Shown here: in pieces, positions 60,426 to 64,000 of the stretch
Layout of the letters: every line of letters begins with the position of its first letter
Position numbering within the stretch: the first letter of the stretch is position 1
Assembly: GCA_942493055.1 (NCBI GenBank)
Contig: OW818680.1
Location: forward strand, 4,340,001-4,404,000
Reading direction: 5' to 3'
Source: CAIZQW01 sp942493055
GTDB lineage: Bacteria > Verrucomicrobiota > Kiritimatiellia > RFP12 > UBA1067
Length of the DNA: 64,000 nucleotides
The notes under the pieces: generated by a model
Database searches by the model: none
The model's input: the letters and a program-made list of their open reading frames with translations, nothing else
What the model was told of the DNA's origin: nothing
Made by a program: the position numbers and the translations under genes

Positions 60426-62954
60426 ATGAGCAGAAATGACCTCTGGAAGTGGCTTGTATTATTAATTTTAACCGTGTTGTCGGTGTTTATCGTGATGCCG
60501 CCGGATAAAAAGATTAAGAAGGGTCTCGACCTGTCGGGCGGTACGAGTTTTACCATTGCCATTGATGAGGAAAAGCTGATCTCCAACATCAAGGCCGGGA
60601 GCAGCAATGATATTAATGAAGCTGCGATTCAGGCAGAGGTTGCCAGCATTTTAAAGGGAGCAGATGCCCGTGCTATTGAGGTGATTCGTAATCGCGTTGA
60701 CCGTATCGGCGTTGCCGAGCCCTTGATTCAGGGGGGTAAGGATCATCGGATTTTCGTCCAGTTGCCTGGCGCGACTCCTGAACAGCGCGCAGCAGCGGAA
60801 CAGAGCATCCAGAGTGCAGCCTTTTTGGAGTTCAAGCTGGTGCATCCGCGAAATGCTGAATTGGTGGACAAGGTCTTCTCGTCTAAGCGCGTACCTGAGG
60901 GTTTTGTCCTTGGCGAGGATGGCCGGTCGTTTAAGAAGGGGCCAAACTATAACGCGTTGGTCAAGGATCCTGATTATGCACGCCGCCTCTCCCGTTTCGA
61001 AATGCCGGAGATGCGTTACTCCTTTATGCTTGAGCGTCGTGCGACAGGGCTCACAGAGGTCTTTGAGCCGATCTTTGTCTCGCGTAAAGCTGAGTTGACA
61101 GGCACTGCTTTGTCGACCGCGAGTGTTGAGCGCGATACCATGACAGGGCGCATCCACATTTCCTTGACCTTCACGTCGCAGGGTGCTATTGAGTTTGCTC
61201 ATCTGACCCGCAAATATAAACCCCGCGGCACCAGCAACAACAGCGAAATTGGACGCCGTCTGGCTATCATTTTGGATAGCACACTCTACTCCGCGCCGAC
61301 CATCAACAGTGAGATTCCAGATGGCCGTGCCGTGATTGAAGGCAGCTTTACGCCTTCAGAGGCCAATTTGCTGAGCAACATCCTGAAGGCTGGTTCGCTG
61401 CCGGCTCCGATGAAGATCATCGAGACGCGCGCAGTGGGGTCGACACTCGGTCAGGATGCGATCAACAGCGGTATCAAAGCCTCTGTGACCGGCGTGATCC
61501 TCGTGGTCCTCTTCATGTTCATCTACTATGCATATTGCGGGTTGATCGCGAATATCGCGTTGATGTTGAATTTCGTGCTCCTGCCGGCAGGCCTGATTTT
61601 TGTTTCAAACGTACTCAGCGTCTTTATACGGGATGCGGGGGTCTCCAAGAGCGCATTAGACTTGCCTGTCCTGACACTTCCGGGTATTGCCGGTATTGTC
61701 TTGTCCCTGGGTATGGCTGTTGATGCGAACGTGCTGATCTTCGAGCGTATTCGTGAAGAGTTTGCCCTTAAAAAGTCAGCCCGAGCCGCTGTAGCCGCTG
61801 GTTATGACCGTGCCTTCCTGGCCATCTTGGACTCAAACCTCACCACGCTTCTGGTCGCTGCGATTCTCTTCATCTTCGGTGCTGGCCCGATTCGGGGTTA
61901 TGCGATTACGCTCTCCGCAGGTGTGGTGATCAGTATGTTTACAGCGCTGGTTGTGACACGGTTGATCTTCAATGCAACCGTTCCTGAAGGCCGGACGAAA
62001 CCGTATTGGATGATGAGCCTGATCAAGCCAACGAAGATTGACTTTTTGAAATACGGCAAGCTTTGCGGGGTTACATCACTCGTCATTATTGTGGGCTCCT
62101 GTTCACTCTTCATGTATCGCGCCTGGACGAATCCCGTGAGCGTGATGTCGGTCGACTTCACGGGCGGTGCGGCAATGACCTACTCGTATGTCAGCGAACC
62201 TAACTTGGCTGATGTCCGCAGCACGGTTGCGAAAGTCTCAGCAGATGCAACGATCCAGTATCAGTCAACGCCGGATAATGCAGGCAAGCTTCTGCTTGTC
62301 AAGACCGGTGCCATCACGAAGGACGGCAAGAATATTTCGACCCTGATCCAAGAGGAACTCAACAAGACGATGCCGGACAATAAGTTCGCGTTGGCAGGGG
62401 AAGATGATGTCGGCCCCGCTGTCGGCAAGGATCTGAAGAATGCCGCTTATTTGGCGATCTTCTTCTCTCTGATCGGCGTCTTCATCTATGTCATGCTTCG
62501 TTTCGAGTTTGGCTTCGCTGTCGGCGCCTTGGTGGCTCTGGCTCACGATGCCTTCTTCATGATCGGTGTCTACAGCTTGACAGGACGTCAGATGAGCCTG
62601 ACCATTGTCGCTGCGATTCTGACCATTGTCGGTTATTCGATCAATGATACCATCGTGATCTTCGACCGTATCCGCGAAGACCTGCGCAAGGACTTGAAGA
62701 TGGACTTCCCGTCCTTGGTGAACCATGCGGTCAATGCGACTTTGAGCCGTACCTTCCTCACCTCGACGACGACGATGCTGGCATCCCTCTCACTCTTCAT
62801 CTTCGGTGGCGGTGCGATCAACGACTTCGCCTTGGCCATGATGATCGGTTTGGTTGTAGGTACCTACTCCACGATCTATATTGCGGCGCCTGTGATGTTG
62901 CTCTGCTACAAGGGACGTCGCCCGGCATTTGCCAGTTCCGAGAGCAAGAAGTAA
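60426..62954 (+). CDS. secDF: Protein translocase subunit SecDF fusion
   Basis: An 842-residue fusion that uses the proton-motive force to pull proteins out of the Sec channel. The SecD half has KKGLDLSGGTSFTIAID, the first large extracytoplasmic domain, and TM block GMAVDANVLIFERIREEFAL. The SecF half starts near residue 535 with SVDFTGGAAMTYSY and ends with YSINDTIVIFDRIREDLRKD. Twelve membrane segments are expected. The ATG at 60426 is chosen over an in-frame TTG (60405) because GGAG lies just upstream. A strong terminator follows. Confidence 0.96.
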   Translation: MSRNDLWKWLVLLILTVLSVFIVMPPDKKIKKGLDLSGGTSFTIAIDEEKLISNIKAGSSNDINEAAIQAEVASILKGADARAIEVIRNRVDRIGVAEPLIQGGKDHRIFVQLPGATPEQRAAAEQSIQSAAFLEFKLVHPRNAELVDKVFSSKRVPEGFVLGEDGRSFKKGPNYNALVKDPDYARRLSRFEMPEMRYSFMLERRATGLTEVFEPIFVSRKAELTGTALSTASVERDTMTGRIHISLTFTSQGAIEFAHLTRKYKPRGTSNNSEIGRRLAIILDSTLYSAPTINSEIPDGRAVIEGSFTPSEANLLSNILKAGSLPAPMKIIETRAVGSTLGQDAINSGIKASVTGVILVVLFMFIYYAYCGLIANIALMLNFVLLPAGLIFVSNVLSVFIRDAGVSKSALDLPVLTLPGIAGIVLSLGMAVDANVLIFERIREEFALKKSARAAVAAGYDRAFLAILDSNLTTLLVAAILFIFGAGPIRGYAITLSAGVVISMFTALVVTRLIFNATVPEGRTKPYWMMSLIKPTKIDFLKYGKLCGVTSLVIIVGSCSLFMYRAWTNPVSVMSVDFTGGAAMTYSYVSEPNLADVRSTVAKVSADATIQYQSTPDNAGKLLLVKTGAITKDGKNISTLIQEELNKTMPDNKFALAGEDDVGPAVGKDLKNAAYLAIFFSLIGVFIYVMLRFEFGFAVGALVALAHDAFFMIGVYSLTGRQMSLTIVAAILTIVGYSINDTIVIFDRIREDLRKDLKMDFPSLVNHAVNATLSRTFLTSTTTMLASLSLFIFGGGAINDFALAMMIGLVVGTYSTIYIAAPVMLLCYKGRRPAFASSESKK

Positions 62955-62986
62955 GCTAAGCCCCCACGGGGAAGGCTGATAAAAAG

Positions 62987-63020
62987 ACGCGCAAAGGCAG
63001 TGGCCGTTGCGCGTTTTTTT
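62987..63020. terminator. Rho-independent terminator, bidirectional
   Basis: ACGCGCAA (62987-62994) pairs with TTGCGCGT (63007-63014), followed by a T7 run to 63020. AAAAAG upstream gives a T-run on the other strand too, so it can end both secDF and the convergent gene. Confidence 0.9.
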
Positions 63021-63022
63021 AT

Positions 63023-63991
63023 TTACTTGAACTCCTCGATATCCGCATTCAGAAGTTCCCCTGCGATGTCCTCCAGGGTGACGATCCCCATGCACTGATT
63101 ATTGGCGTCCACGACCGAGAGCAGGTGCTCCCTGTTTTTGAGCATGGAGCGAAGCGCGGTCATCAGTGTCGCTCGGAAGTGGACGGTCTGTATCGGTTTG
63201 GCATGCGTCAGAAGATCGACGATGTCGTCTTGCGTGGCTGGGACCGCCCGCTTTGTGACGACATAGGCGAAGATCTCCTTGGGATCCGTGCTCTTGCTCA
63301 CCGGATAACGCGTGTGACCGCTGTCCCGGAGCAGCGCGAGCAGTGCTTCAGGGCTTTCTCCCATGCTCATAAATTGAATGCGCTCCAGCGGAATCATGGC
63401 GCTCGTGATCGGACTGTGGCTTAGACGCAGCGCATTGACGATGATGTTCTCCTGCTCCAGGTTGATCGCCTTGCCTGAACGCGCCAGCGTCGCCAGGGTG
63501 ATGAGGTCTGCTGTTGTGATCTGATCAGGCTCGCCCTCTGAAGCCAGGCGTCTGAAGATCAGTTCACTCACCTGGATGAACGGGTACATCAGCTTGGTGG
63601 TGAGCTCCAAGATCGGCCCGGCTACAGGCGCAAGCTGATTGCGGAAGGTGACACCCAGGATTTTAGGAAGGATCTCTGTCCCCAGCAGGATGATCAGGGT
63701 GAAGAGCACCGAGAAGATCCAAATATTCTGTTCCCCGTAAATTTGGGCAAAGGCGCCGCCCGCCACAGTGGCGCCGCCGGTGTGGGCAACTGTATTCAGC
63801 ACCAGGATGGCGGTGATCGGGCGGGCCACATTCCGCTTCAGGCGTCTCCAGGACTCCGCTGCGTAGGGGGTCTTGGACTGAAGTCTGTTCAGGGTCAGCG
63901 GATTGATGCTCAACAGCAGCGCTTCTGCCAGCGAGCAGAGAAATGAAACGACAATCGCCACGGTCGAACTTATGATCAGTATGGTTGCCAT
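63023..63991 (-). CDS. CNNM/HlyC-type transporter (DUF21 plus CBS pair)
   Basis: A 322-residue membrane protein. The N-terminal DUF21 domain has four hydrophobic segments (ILIISSTVAIVVSFLCSLAE, then NIWIFSVLFTLIILLGTEIL and PKILGV). Two CBS motifs follow, with the typical ITSAMIPLERIQFMS and the SMLKNREHLLSVVDANNQCM block near LEDIAGELL. Family members handle Mg or Co transport or resistance. No CorC_HlyC domain is seen at the C-terminus. The gene is complete at the window's right edge and converges on secDF. Confidence 0.88.
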   Translation of the reverse strand: MATILIISSTVAIVVSFLCSLAEALLLSINPLTLNRLQSKTPYAAESWRRLKRNVARPITAILVLNTVAHTGGATVAGGAFAQIYGEQNIWIFSVLFTLIILLGTEILPKILGVTFRNQLAPVAGPILELTTKLMYPFIQVSELIFRRLASEGEPDQITTADLITLATLARSGKAINLEQENIIVNALRLSHSPITSAMIPLERIQFMSMGESPEALLALLRDSGHTRYPVSKSTDPKEIFAYVVTKRAVPATQDDIVDLLTHAKPIQTVHFRATLMTALRSMLKNREHLLSVVDANNQCMGIVTLEDIAGELLNADIEEFK

Positions 63992-64000
63992 GCTTAAATT

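Overview
The window reads as a chromosomal segment of a mid-to-high GC bacterium of the PVC group, most likely Kiritimatiellota, Lentisphaerota or a Verrucomicrobiota relative. This is inferred from gene content: three large secreted haem-motif proteins related to the hydrazine synthase alpha subunit, a formylglycine-generating-enzyme-like domain fused to one of them, Tat-type Gfo/Idh/MocA oxidoreductases, DUF6807, uroporphyrinogen-decarboxylase-like proteins, a V-type ATPase and a SecD-SecF fusion. No rRNA, tRNA, CRISPR array or transposase was found.

Layout. 1-5089: 3' end of an acyl-CoA synthetase, a large membrane/TPR protein, and mnmA. 5155-20026: a carbohydrate-utilisation locus with two divergent arms. 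The leftward arm holds a Gfo/Idh oxidoreductase, DUF6807 and a UroD-like protein. The rightward arm holds HzsA-like 1, an IclR regulator, HzsA-like 2, an SDR dehydrogenase, a DeoC-type aldolase, then an inserted hairpin element, an FGGY kinase and a secreted propeller. 20145-24063: an S1-domain protein, a second copy of the hairpin element, a lone GH97-C-like domain, and AT-richer unknown sequence. 24498-32244: leftward accessory genes, including a frameshifted tag, Tat/FAD and Gfo oxidoreductases, srkA, DUF3788 and DUF2293. 32800-36080: GH78-like protein and a linalool-dehydratase-like protein. 36113-43947: V-ATPase subunits I and D, then an osmotic/trehalose cluster (OtsA-OtsB fusion, GH15, MscS). 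44296-55743: MFS permease, Fe-alcohol dehydrogenase, two UroD-like proteins around an FGGY kinase, and a complete E1alpha-E1beta-E2-E3 2-oxoacid dehydrogenase complex. 55835-63991: giant HzsA-like/SUMF1 fusion, SecDF and a CBS/DUF21 membrane protein.

The most unusual feature is a two-copy element with imperfect terminal inverted repeats and two different GC-rich hairpins. Both hairpins carry base-pair-preserving differences between the copies. One copy (16962-17599) carries an AT-rich GxxExxY/PD-(D/E)xK-type gene between the hairpins. The other (21606-21798) has the hairpins next to each other with no gene. This looks like an autonomous/non-autonomous pair of a small repeat-associated element.

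The intergenic DNA also holds many other repeat families. These include 8- and 9-bp arrays that overlap stop and start codons, 20-bp palindromes between operon genes (one of them forms the coding tail of the OtsA-OtsB fusion), inverted short-repeat arrays, and hairpins starting at stop codons.

All functional names come from reading motifs by eye; no database search was run.
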